Shown here: positions 51,916-59,742 of the stretch, piece after piece
How the letters are laid out: each line of letters opens with the position of its first letter
Numbering within the stretch: position 1 is the stretch's first letter
From: Spirochaetales bacterium
Lineage (GTDB): Bacteria > Spirochaetota > Leptospiria > Leptospirales > Leptonemataceae
Assembly (NCBI GenBank): GCA_015075425.1
Contig: JABTUL010000001.1
Location: 2,046,001-2,110,000, forward strand
Reading direction: 5' to 3'
DNA: 64,000 bases
Notes under the pieces: model-generated
The model's database searches: none
Seen by the model: only the letters and a program-made list of their open reading frames with translations
Told to the model about the DNA's origin: nothing
Position numbers and translations under genes: made by a program

Positions 51916-53223
51916 TTAAAATCGGCCCTGTTGCCCGATTACGCTCTCCACTTCATCAAAAACAATTTCCCATGTTTTTCTCTCCGGTGTCCCGGGCTTT
52001 TTAATGTAGCGCCGAACAAAAGCGGAATAGACCTCTTCATCTACACGCATCTCAGACTCCCAGTCGATCTGCTCGGGGCTGGTTCGATCAAGGTTGATGG
52101 GTTTTTTTCCCAGAGAAAGAGCAAGGCCGTACGTCGCATCACGTTCGGCCGGTAAGCGTTCATACTCGTCTGTTATCAGGATCACAACGGGTTTCTGATA
52201 AAGAACGGCGTAGCACAGTGAAGTGCTGTCGTGGCCCAGAATCAAACTTGCGGTTCTGGCCAATGAAACCGAATTCTGCGTTTGTGGCGGATAATCCGGT
52301 AGATATTCTCGGATGCGCTCCGGCGAACCATCTGGGTGCGTAGTTTTTATTACCTGATATCCGAATCGTTTCTCAATAAAACGAAAAAGATTGTGCAGTA
52401 GAGCGTAGTAATGCCGCGGCTCAAGCGTTACCGCAACACCATATTGTTCAATAAAGGGGAGCGACTGACCAAAGAAAGCCGCCACAGGGTCTCTGCGGGC
52501 CTCTCCGTTCTCATCAATAACGTCATCATACAAAGGCATATGCGTCCAGAGGATCTTTGTTCGTTTCCCTACCGGAAAAGCAGTCGGGTATTGCATGAGT
52601 GTTGCATTCGGACCGCGGGAAACCCAGAACAACGGTCCCTGCAAACGCAAAAGACCCCGGCGATAAAGGAAAACCGCCGGATGTTGCCGCAAGGATGGGG
52701 GGATCTGTATCAAAGTGAAAATTCCTTTTATCCCTCCTCGCCTCCATGCATCAATCCATCTACCGGCCAATCGGCGAATCATCCGTTTATGAATGGGCCC
52801 TACCCCTGGCGGTTCTGCCAGAGGCAACAGTTCCCGCTCCCCCGGAATATCTCCAAGACCCGTTATGCCAACACCATAGGGAATGCGGAGCCTGTCGATA
52901 AATCGATAGATTCGCAGCGTTCGGGCATCTCCTTTCTCAAGGGAATCCCAGAAATGGCAATAAATAAAAGTGTTTTTTCTATCCAATGATTCCAAAGCCT
53001 GGAACAGGGATTTCTCATGCTCAAAGTGGAATACCTCATTGAAGGTTTCGTCAGGTTCTCTGAGAATACCATACATTCGCAAACAGCAAAAAATACGAAA
53101 GCTAAATCCTCGCTCCCTTATCAAGGGTATATTATACGAATGATTACGAAGTCGCGCCGTCACCGGCCGGTCCGTCACAACCACGATTTCCTTTCCGGAG
53201 GCAGACTGTTCCGGTGATTTCAA
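51916..53223 (-). CDS. Probable capsule-type glycosyltransferase
   Basis: 435 residues, family uncertain. Starts at TTG 53223 overlapping the hisH stop (TTGA); a GTG eight codons on is possible. The C-terminal half looks like a GT-B donor domain: YQVIKTTHPDGSPERIREYL, TASLILGHDSTSLCYAVLYQKPVVILITDEYERL. The GHDSTSLCYAVLYQKPVV segment resembles Capsule_synth/polysialyl-type transferases (SxSxxxxA...P). Several enzymes of this kind use CMP-activated ulosonates, which would suit the modules on both sides. Donor is inference. Confidence 0.6.
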   Translation of the reverse strand: MKSPEQSASGKEIVVVTDRPVTARLRNHSYNIPLIRERGFSFRIFCCLRMYGILREPDETFNEVFHFEHEKSLFQALESLDRKNTFIYCHFWDSLEKGDARTLRIYRFIDRLRIPYGVGITGLGDIPGERELLPLAEPPGVGPIHKRMIRRLAGRWIDAWRRGGIKGIFTLIQIPPSLRQHPAVFLYRRGLLRLQGPLFWVSRGPNATLMQYPTAFPVGKRTKILWTHMPLYDDVIDENGEARRDPVAAFFGQSLPFIEQYGVAVTLEPRHYYALLHNLFRFIEKRFGYQVIKTTHPDGSPERIREYLPDYPPQTQNSVSLARTASLILGHDSTSLCYAVLYQKPVVILITDEYERLPAERDATYGLALSLGKKPINLDRTSPEQIDWESEMRVDEEVYSAFVRRYIKKPGTPERKTWEIVFDEVESVIGQQGRF

Positions 53224-53858
53224 CCGGCAATATCCACAAAATTTTGTAGAAGCGTAAGCCCGGCCTCCTTACTTTTTTCCGGGTGGAATTGAGTCCCGTG
53301 CACATTGTTGCGCTTCGCAACGGAGCAGAAACGGTAGTCGCCAAATCGTGTCATACCAACGGCATGGGCCGGATCATCCGCACGTGGTGCGAATGAGTGG
53401 ACAAAGTAAAAATCTCTCTGCGAAGGATACCCGTTCAAAAGACCTCGCTCCCAACCAGGACTATTCTCATCTATCGGTTCAACAGATTTCCAGCCAATAT
53501 GAGGGATCTTGAGACCGGGTTGCACCGGCAGCTTCAGTACCCGACCGGGAATGAGATTCAGCCCTTCATGCAGGCCAAACTCTTCACTTGAAGAAAATAA
53601 CATCTGCATACCAAGGCAAATACCCAGAACAGGTTTTCCGCTGGCAGCAAAGAGGCGGATGGGTTCAATCAAGCCTTGTTCGCGAAGGCGACGCATACCC
53701 TCCCCAAAAGCCCCCACCCCCGGCAGTACCATTAGGTCCGCTTCTGATGGCGTGAAAGGGTTCTGGACCAATTGCACCCCGCAATTCAGGTACTCAAATG
53801 CACGGGCAACGCTGAACAAATTGCCTGCAGAATAATCAATAATAAGGACTTTCTTCAT
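53220..53858 (-). CDS. hisH: HisH-like glutaminase for sugar amidation
   Basis: 212 residues, class I glutamine amidotransferase. VLPGVGAFGEGMRRL, KPVLGICLGMQMLF with the catalytic Cys, and HGTQFHPEKSKEAG with the His-Glu pair, so the glutaminase is intact. Full HisH length. Beside a HisF homologue and an N-acetyl-sugar amidotransferase it should supply ammonia for acetamidino formation, as in WbpG/HisH2/HisF2 and PseA systems, not for histidine synthesis (no other his gene is present). A 26-base gap separates it from hisF. Confidence 0.9.
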   Translation of the reverse strand: MKKVLIIDYSAGNLFSVARAFEYLNCGVQLVQNPFTPSEADLMVLPGVGAFGEGMRRLREQGLIEPIRLFAASGKPVLGICLGMQMLFSSSEEFGLHEGLNLIPGRVLKLPVQPGLKIPHIGWKSVEPIDENSPGWERGLLNGYPSQRDFYFVHSFAPRADDPAHAVGMTRFGDYRFCSVAKRNNVHGTQFHPEKSKEAGLTLLQNFVDIAG

Positions 53859-53884
53859 GGAAAAAGAAACCTTTTAGGAGCAGA

Positions 53885-54673
53885 CTAATGTCTGGCCGTG
53901 GCTACTCCTCTTGCGAACAAATGACTCTTGATCTCCTGCACCGAGCTCCATCCATAGTGAAGCATGGAAGCAACAGCAATGCCATCGACTCGAACTTCCT
54001 TCAGCAAGTCGGATATGTGCTCGGGTCTTCGAGCACCACCGGAGGCAAGCAGGGGAACGCTCTGGACAATCCCGGAAAGTTTTTGAAACAATTCAATGTC
54101 GAACCCCCGTCCCGTGCCATCACGATCAATAGATGTGACCAGAATCTCTCCGGCTCCCAGGTCCACCGCCCGGGCAGCCCATTCACAAACATCCAATCCG
54201 GACGGCTGCCTCCCGTTTTCCGTGTACACCTGCCATTTTCCATCGGTCAGTTGTTTGGCCTGAATAGACACAACCAGCACCTGCGACCCGTAGGCTTCAG
54301 CGATCTCTTTGATAAGTGAGGGGTCCTGAGCGGCAGCCGTATTGACAGCAACCTTGTCCGCCCCGGCCCGCAACAGGAGTCGAACGTCTTCCAGGCTGCG
54401 TATACCGCCGCCTACCGTCATCGGGATAAATAAATGCCTGGCCGCTTGCTGCACAACCTCAATGAGATTATTGCGTCCGTAGAGGCTGGCTACTGTATCT
54501 ATATAAAGAAGCTCATCTGCCCCCTGCTCATAGCAACGGGTGGCGAGGACATCAGGATCACCCATAATCCGCAATCCTTCAAATTGTATTCCTTTTACTA
54601 CGTTTGGACCTTTGACATCAAGCCGGGCAATAAGGCGCGGTTTATGCCCTGAGCCTGCGGCACTAATGCTCAA
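53885..54673 (-). CDS. hisF: HisF-like ammonia-channel barrel with altered active site
   Basis: 262 residues, TIM barrel. LIARLDVKGPNVVKGIQFEGL keeps the N-terminal catalytic Asp (D11 of T. maritima HisF). IPMTVGGGIRSLEDV and SIDRDGTGRGFD are present. The position equivalent to D130 reads LVVSIQAKQL, with Gln where cyclase HisF has Asp (VAIDAK), so imidazole cyclisation is unlikely. This suits a paralogue that only channels ammonia with HisH. TTG 54673 overlaps the amidotransferase stop (TTGA). Confidence 0.88.
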   Translation of the reverse strand: MSISAAGSGHKPRLIARLDVKGPNVVKGIQFEGLRIMGDPDVLATRCYEQGADELLYIDTVASLYGRNNLIEVVQQAARHLFIPMTVGGGIRSLEDVRLLLRAGADKVAVNTAAAQDPSLIKEIAEAYGSQVLVVSIQAKQLTDGKWQVYTENGRQPSGLDVCEWAARAVDLGAGEILVTSIDRDGTGRGFDIELFQKLSGIVQSVPLLASGGARRPEHISDLLKEVRVDGIAVASMLHYGWSSVQEIKSHLFARGVATARH

Positions 54674-55845
54674 TCCATCCACACGGCATGCCGCAGATTC
54701 CATTCCTCTCCTTTCCTTTCCCAGAGATGGTCGGATCGCCAGCTATCGATTATACTAAAGAATTCGTTTTCCGTGATGTCGCAGTATTCCAGGAACTCTT
54801 TAAAGTATCGCTTCGGGAACTCGCCATCGTACTTTTTTACCAGAGCGATTCCTTCTTCTCGTGTGATTTTATTATCCCGAATTTCATGGGCCGTATCAGA
54901 CGTAGCTCTGCCAATACCGAACTTAATAAAGCCCAGATAATAATGAAATCCATCTGTTTTATCATCAAGACTTGCGTATTTGGAATAGGTACCCTCTGAA
55001 CGCTCGGAATGAGGAGAGAAACCGGTATTGTCTACACAATAATAAAAGTTTTCCTGAGGATCCCAGTATTTGTAATAAGACAGGAAGTGAATTTCCGTCT
55101 TGTTTGCCAGAATATCCTGATACGCGGGGGCCCGGTAAGGCCAGATTTCTTTTTCTGTGATCCCGTGCTCGGTCCAGAATTCAGGTGGCATCCCGGAAAA
55201 ATAATGTTTATCATGATCGGCAATGTCCCTTGTGGGACGATTCGCATTCTTCATGTCTCCGCCGTATTCTACCTCACCATTTTCACCGTACATGATCAGA
55301 GAGACCCGGTGTTGAACAGCCATGCGCAGGGGGAAGTTGGTCTGACCGTAGATGAAGGGCTGAAAACCATCACCAAGATGCAAAAAGGCCAGGCGAGTCA
55401 TTCTTCGATGGACCGGTCCATTTACGTGACCCAGAACGTTGTCGAATCCTCCGATATGCACAAAACTCTGCAAATTTTTCCAACCAATATCAGTGTATAG
55501 ATGTGGGGCCCAGGTAACGGTCAGGGGATTCATTCCGTACCTGTATTTAAGCTGATGCGCCACAAAACCGCCGTCCTTGCCACCACTGCAAGGTACAATT
55601 ACATCATACTCCCCCGTTGTTTTGCGATGCCGGTCACAGAGCTCTTGCAGTTCCCGTTCTCTCTCATCCCAGGGAATTAGCTTCTGTTTATGTTCAGCAA
55701 AACGGCAAGCACTGCAAACCCCTTCCATATCAAAAGTGATCCTGGGACGTTGATTAGAGATTGTGCAACGCCGACAGAAAAGAACCGATTCCGGTAGTCC
55801 GTACTGGACCCTGACATTTCGTTTTTGGATGGTAGCTATATTCAT
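54670..55845 (-). CDS. N-acetyl sugar amidotransferase (WbpG/PseA family)
   Basis: 391 residues from ATG 55845, overlapping the upstream stop (ATGA). N-terminal Cys pairs CRRCTISNQRP and GVCSACRFAEHK suggest a zinc-ribbon. DVIVPCSGGKDGGFVAHQL is the PP-loop ATP pyrophosphatase motif. Later: MYGENGEVEYGG and TEIHFLSYYKYWDPQENFYY. The family turns an N-acetyl group into acetamidino using ammonia from a HisH/HisF pair and is known for ManNAc3NAcA, pseudaminic and legionaminic acids. In this module legionaminic acid is the probable target. Confidence 0.9.
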   Translation of the reverse strand: MNIATIQKRNVRVQYGLPESVLFCRRCTISNQRPRITFDMEGVCSACRFAEHKQKLIPWDERERELQELCDRHRKTTGEYDVIVPCSGGKDGGFVAHQLKYRYGMNPLTVTWAPHLYTDIGWKNLQSFVHIGGFDNVLGHVNGPVHRRMTRLAFLHLGDGFQPFIYGQTNFPLRMAVQHRVSLIMYGENGEVEYGGDMKNANRPTRDIADHDKHYFSGMPPEFWTEHGITEKEIWPYRAPAYQDILANKTEIHFLSYYKYWDPQENFYYCVDNTGFSPHSERSEGTYSKYASLDDKTDGFHYYLGFIKFGIGRATSDTAHEIRDNKITREEGIALVKKYDGEFPKRYFKEFLEYCDITENEFFSIIDSWRSDHLWERKGEEWNLRHAVWMD

Positions 55846-56900
55846 AGGGCTCCTGATTTCGCACGCCACTTGAGTGCTTTTTCATACTCATCCCAATGTC
55901 CCACATCAAGCATTTCCACGGAAACCGGATAAACCCCTATTTTCAATCCTGCTCGCCGACAATTTTCCATGAGAACCGGCATGTCAAGGTGGGTCTCCGC
56001 TGCCACTTGATTCAGAACGGATGGCTCCAGGGCATAAATCCCGGAATTCACAATGAATTCGTATTCAGGCTTCTCCTGTATGGAAAGGAGTGCACCATTG
56101 CGAGCCTGCATGACACCGTATGGTATACGAACATGCCTGACCACTCCCAGGATGGTAGCATCGTTTCCAGAAGCTTCATGAAACCCAACGAACTCATCGA
56201 AATCTGTATCCAACAGAACGTCGCAATTGGTCACAATCAGAGTGTTCTGTATTCGCTGTCTGACCAGATACAAAGAACCTGCCGTACCAAGATATTCATT
56301 TTCCTGAACATATTCCATATCAAAACTACCGATATTCTCGGTAAAATATGCCTTAATCATTTCCGCCTTGTAGTTGAGAGACAGAATAAATTTATGGAAT
56401 CCGAATTGCTTCCAGCGCTGCATGATTATTTCAACGATGGGTGTCTCACCAACGGGAATAAGCGGCTTGGGTAGAATGTTCGTAAAAGGGCTCAACCGTG
56501 TACCCCGACCTCCAGCCAGAATGAACACAGAATTTGGGCGCGGACTGAACTGCCTCTCATTTAAGTAGCGGTGCCCCAGGACCAGATCCTTAATCTTACC
56601 GTCATCACTTAATAGGGGAACGGCCGTTATCCCGTGCTCCGCCATTAGATCCGGTGCGAGTTCACGATCATTGACATTCAGCGCCTTGTAGTCACGTTGC
56701 ATAACTGTTTCGACAGGACCGGTAAGCGGAAGCTCGCGAAGAATGCCTCGACGAATATCCCCATCGGTTATGGTACCGATTAATTTTTCGCCTTCTGAGA
56801 CCACCAGGAGAATCTGCATGGCGTTTTCATTCAACTGTTGGATCGCCTGACGAATGGAATGATCAGGTTTGATCAGAGCTTTGTGATAATCCGGCTTCAT
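55842..56900 (-). CDS. ptmE: CBS-domain nucleotidyltransferase (PtmE-like)
   Basis: 352 residues. N-terminal tandem CBS domains (residues 1-115: QILLVVSEGEKLIGTITDGDIRRGIL, GITAVPLLSDDG) fused to a sugar-1-phosphate nucleotidyltransferase (VFILAGGRGTRLSPFT, LPKPLIPVG, TNCDVLLDTDFDEFV, LSIQEKPEYEF). This architecture is that of PtmE, the GlcN-1-P guanylyltransferase that opens the GDP-linked legionaminic acid route in Campylobacter. CBS domains usually bind adenine nucleotides and may regulate it. It fits with the LegG/I/F homologues in the same unit. Confidence 0.88.
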   Translation of the reverse strand: MKPDYHKALIKPDHSIRQAIQQLNENAMQILLVVSEGEKLIGTITDGDIRRGILRELPLTGPVETVMQRDYKALNVNDRELAPDLMAEHGITAVPLLSDDGKIKDLVLGHRYLNERQFSPRPNSVFILAGGRGTRLSPFTNILPKPLIPVGETPIVEIIMQRWKQFGFHKFILSLNYKAEMIKAYFTENIGSFDMEYVQENEYLGTAGSLYLVRQRIQNTLIVTNCDVLLDTDFDEFVGFHEASGNDATILGVVRHVRIPYGVMQARNGALLSIQEKPEYEFIVNSGIYALEPSVLNQVAAETHLDMPVLMENCRRAGLKIGVYPVSVEMLDVGHWDEYEKALKWRAKSGAL

Positions 56901-56910
56901 GGAAAAGCAA

Positions 56911-58482
56911 TCAGGTCGCTATAGGAGCTTTTACTTTTCTTGCTACGAAATTGAAAGAGGGCCGAGGTTGAGAACCAAGAGAAAGATTCTGCGTCCGGCC
57001 GAGACTTCGCCATTGATTTTCAACAACGTCAAGTAACCGTAAGTTACGAGTGGCAACGATCTCCTGTAAACCAACAAGTTCGATCCCGGAGAAAAGATGT
57101 GAAATGACGGCAGTAATCTTGGAAGCGTCACCCAAGTCCAGGACAAAGGCCTCCAGGTCACCATTGTATTGATCGATAATGGAGTGCTTGTAGGCATAGT
57201 ACCATTCAGAGCCGGGGTACGGTGTGGCAAAATGAGGCCGGGCATAAATCCCGAGACGGGTCATATAATCAATGGTAGTCCGGATACTCTGAAAAGTTTC
57301 TTCCGGAAAGCCGATGATGATATTAGGAATAGGCGTAATGCCGGATTTCAGGCAAATAGCTACGCTGGTTGCATTTGTGTGCTGGGAAGATCCTTTCCCC
57401 AGGTTTTTTAGAATGTGCGGGTCGAACGATTCGAGACCGTAGACTAGATGTGAACAACCTGCTTTGAACATGGCCTCAAGGACTTCGGGACTGTGCAGAT
57501 TGGCATGACTTGTTCCACTCCAGAACACCCCTCCCCTATTCCTTCCGTCAGGGGTCCCATCTCTACGGGAGGGTGGTTGTAACCCAGCACGAATCCATTC
57601 CTCGGATAGCTCGAAAAGCCAGCGTCGGCCGGAGGCAACGTGCATGGTCATCATATTTTCGTCTATAAAACTTACAAAATCCACACCGTATCGTTTCTGT
57701 AATTCCTTAACCATACCGACCAAATACTGAGGACTGTGATAGCGAATATTGCGTCCATAGGTGAAACGAACGTCATTCTTACCATTTTCATCCTTCTCAA
57801 CCACCATGTCTCCGGTCGTGCCCAGATGCCAGCAATACTTACAGACCAGACCGCAGCCCAGGCTACCATTGACATCGATTCTCCTGGACGCCGTGAACGC
57901 AGCTTCGCTGAAGAGTAACTGTGAGTTCCGAAAGTAGATCTCAAGCGGGAGTAAATCCCAGGCAGGATAAGGCAGAGTGTCCATCTCACGAATGTTGGGC
58001 CGAACTGCCGTCAGAACCGGATCCCCTCCGGGAGAACGGTAGCAAACCCCGAGAGTGCTGGAAAAATCGAAATCCTTTTCATCTACCTGTTGCAACACTT
58101 CCGGCCAGGTTACGAAAGCTTCACCAACAATCCCGAGGTCTACCTCGGGAAGCCAGGCCATCATTTCCAATGGCATTCCTGTCAGAAAGCCACCACCAGC
58201 AACGATAAAGGATTTAGGAGCCATACCCCGGGCGATCCGAACAATCTGTCGAATCGATCCGTAGGCAGTTACCAGGCCTCCGATACCGATTACATCCCAG
58301 TCATCGGCAGCGCATACCTGGCGAATAGCCTCAGGACCGAGGCGATGGGCATTTGCATCAAACAGCTGGACTTCATGACCTGAACCCATGGCGATGGCAG
58401 CAAGAAGCGAGAGCCCATAGGGGATATGCTTCGGATTGTCTTCCTCGCGAACAACAGGGTTGATGAGTAAAATTCGGGCCAT
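56911..58482 (-). CDS. B12-binding-domain radical SAM protein
   Basis: 523 residues. N-terminal B12-binding-like domain (ILLINPVVREEDNPKHIPYG, VIGIGGLVTAYGSIRQI, VAGGGFLTG; no DxHxxG) then radical SAM core LGCGLVCKYCWHLG with CxxxCxxC, VDFVSFIDENMM, GCSHLVYGLESFDPHILKNL, IIIGFPEET. Cobalamin-dependent radical SAM enzymes methylate unactivated carbons or rearrange sugars. It sits inside the legionaminic module between PtmE and DUF115, 3 bases from the latter. A C-methylation or a deoxygenation of the sugar is possible. Confidence 0.88.
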   Translation of the reverse strand: MARILLINPVVREEDNPKHIPYGLSLLAAIAMGSGHEVQLFDANAHRLGPEAIRQVCAADDWDVIGIGGLVTAYGSIRQIVRIARGMAPKSFIVAGGGFLTGMPLEMMAWLPEVDLGIVGEAFVTWPEVLQQVDEKDFDFSSTLGVCYRSPGGDPVLTAVRPNIREMDTLPYPAWDLLPLEIYFRNSQLLFSEAAFTASRRIDVNGSLGCGLVCKYCWHLGTTGDMVVEKDENGKNDVRFTYGRNIRYHSPQYLVGMVKELQKRYGVDFVSFIDENMMTMHVASGRRWLFELSEEWIRAGLQPPSRRDGTPDGRNRGGVFWSGTSHANLHSPEVLEAMFKAGCSHLVYGLESFDPHILKNLGKGSSQHTNATSVAICLKSGITPIPNIIIGFPEETFQSIRTTIDYMTRLGIYARPHFATPYPGSEWYYAYKHSIIDQYNGDLEAFVLDLGDASKITAVISHLFSGIELVGLQEIVATRNLRLLDVVENQWRSLGRTQNLSLGSQPRPSFNFVARKVKAPIAT

Positions 58483-58485
58483 GGT

Positions 58486-59514
58486 CTAACCGGAAACAAG
58501 CGCCTGTTTCTTTAAAAAATCATCAAGCGTGAGACAGTGAACGGTCTCATCCACCAGCGTCCCACCCTCGGTGCAGTTGTACGTGATGCGGCCCAGCGTG
58601 CGGGCCAGGTCCAGAAAATTTCTGCGGTACCAGTAGTAGGTGGGATCGGTGTAGAAAGACTGTCCGGTCAAAGGAAAGTCAAACTGTTTAAAATATTTTG
58701 GCATTGTCTCTTCAGACCCGCCGTTGTGTTTAAGCAGTTCATAATAAGTTTGAGTGTTTTCGATAGGAAGTTCTGAATGGTATCCAAAGTCCATACCCAC
58801 TACGGCAACATTTTCAACCTTTAGCCAGGTATGTGCCAGCAGCCAGGCTGCTGTGCCGACTGTCCCTCCTGTATTCACACAGGGGAATGGCAAAAGTTCG
58901 TAAAGTCGGCGGGTCAAAGAGCCAGGATGCAGTCCATCTACCAGAGGGTTCCACCAAAAAATCGGAAAACCGGCAGCTACAAGTCTATCCGATACGGTCC
59001 GATGAACAGTACTGGCAACAAGGGCCTGGGTTTGCCTCGCATTCTGATTAACCAGTTCAATGACCTCGTCGTTAATTCGCTTTGTGTTATTACGGAATTC
59101 GATGTTAAGGTCCTGCCGCTCAAAGTAATCGTCTCCTCTGGAATTCTCTTCCAGATCCGGATCCCCAAACCAACGAACGATGCGGGTAGGGTGTGGATCA
59201 AGGGACACCACGAAATCAGGGACAAGGCCTTCCCTGAGACAGGCAACGTAGGAGCCATCCGTGGCAATGGTGATACCACTGAAACCTGACTCTTTTATTC
59301 TTCGAATGGAATGGCGGCGCTTGACGCTCGGGCCAGCACTAATCACGATACTGGACTTCCGCTTTTCGGGAGGAAGTACCCGCATATCTTTAAGGGATTT
59401 TTCCGCAATCTTCGCATTGTGGGCTGCATTCATCAGAATCGAAGCTTCGTGGTGTTGACGCCCGATCTCACCGATTTCGTCGACGAGCTGATTGAATGCA
59501 GCATCTTCATTCAT
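58486..59514 (-). CDS. DUF115 / Maf-like protein, copy 2
   Basis: 342 residues. SSIVISAGPSVKRRHSIRRIK (the GPS loop), GITIATDGSYVACLREGLVPDFVVSLDPHPTRIVRWF, PCVNTGGTVGTAAWLLAHTW and VAVVGMDFGYHSELPIENT. The full DUF115 core seen in Maf proteins that attach pseudaminic or legionaminic acid to flagellin. Here, beside leg genes, it is probably the transferase for the NulO. The ATG overlaps the stop of the 61-residue gene (ATGA), which shows coupling. Confidence 0.82.
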   Translation of the reverse strand: MNEDAAFNQLVDEIGEIGRQHHEASILMNAAHNAKIAEKSLKDMRVLPPEKRKSSIVISAGPSVKRRHSIRRIKESGFSGITIATDGSYVACLREGLVPDFVVSLDPHPTRIVRWFGDPDLEENSRGDDYFERQDLNIEFRNNTKRINDEVIELVNQNARQTQALVASTVHRTVSDRLVAAGFPIFWWNPLVDGLHPGSLTRRLYELLPFPCVNTGGTVGTAAWLLAHTWLKVENVAVVGMDFGYHSELPIENTQTYYELLKHNGGSEETMPKYFKQFDFPLTGQSFYTDPTYYWYRRNFLDLARTLGRITYNCTEGGTLVDETVHCLTLDDFLKKQALVSG

Positions 59515-59696
59515 GCGTTGGAATCGGTCTCACCATCCCAGGTGAGAGTCCCCCTTTCTACATACACCATACTGCCGCCAAGAGAGGCCAGAGCACGTTC
59601 CTTTAACTCCTCACCAACATCCCCCGACTTCTTAATGACTGCCTCGGAATTCACCGGTCGTTTCACATCGAAATTCCCTTTCAAAATCTCCTCCAT
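59511..59696 (-). CDS. 61-residue protein of unknown function
   Basis: Small but supported: ATG at 59696 is preceded by a complete AAAGGAGGT, and its stop overlaps the start of the DUF115 gene (ATGA). The translated sequence is soluble and mixed-charge (MEEILKGNFDVKRPVN... GDVGEELKERALASLGG...) with no transmembrane segment. I know no family. Tight coupling to the DUF115 gene suggests a partner, chaperone or acceptor for it. Confidence 0.7.
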   Translation of the reverse strand: MEEILKGNFDVKRPVNSEAVIKKSGDVGEELKERALASLGGSMVYVERGTLTWDGETDSNA

Positions 59697-59700
59697 GGGG

Positions 59701-59709
59701 ACCTCCTTT
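59701..59709 (-). promoter_or_regulatory. Consensus Shine-Dalgarno of the 61-residue gene
   Basis: AAAGGAGGT on the minus strand, 4 bases before the ATG at 59696. It is the strongest ribosome-binding site I noticed in the locus and decides both reality and start of the small gene. A weak 5-bp stem (59724-59738, TACCC/GGGTA) lies just upstream. Confidence 0.8.
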
Positions 59710-59742
59710 CAGCTATTGATGCCTACCCTGGTTGGGTAAAGC

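Noticed and set aside
53220-54673. Histidine biosynthesis operon
   Set aside because: Only hisH and hisF homologues occur, the HisF has an altered catalytic residue, and an N-acetyl sugar amidotransferase is coupled to them.
59724-59738. Stem TACCC/GGGTA as a terminator between legG and the small gene
   Set aside because: Five base pairs and no T tract; too weak to call.
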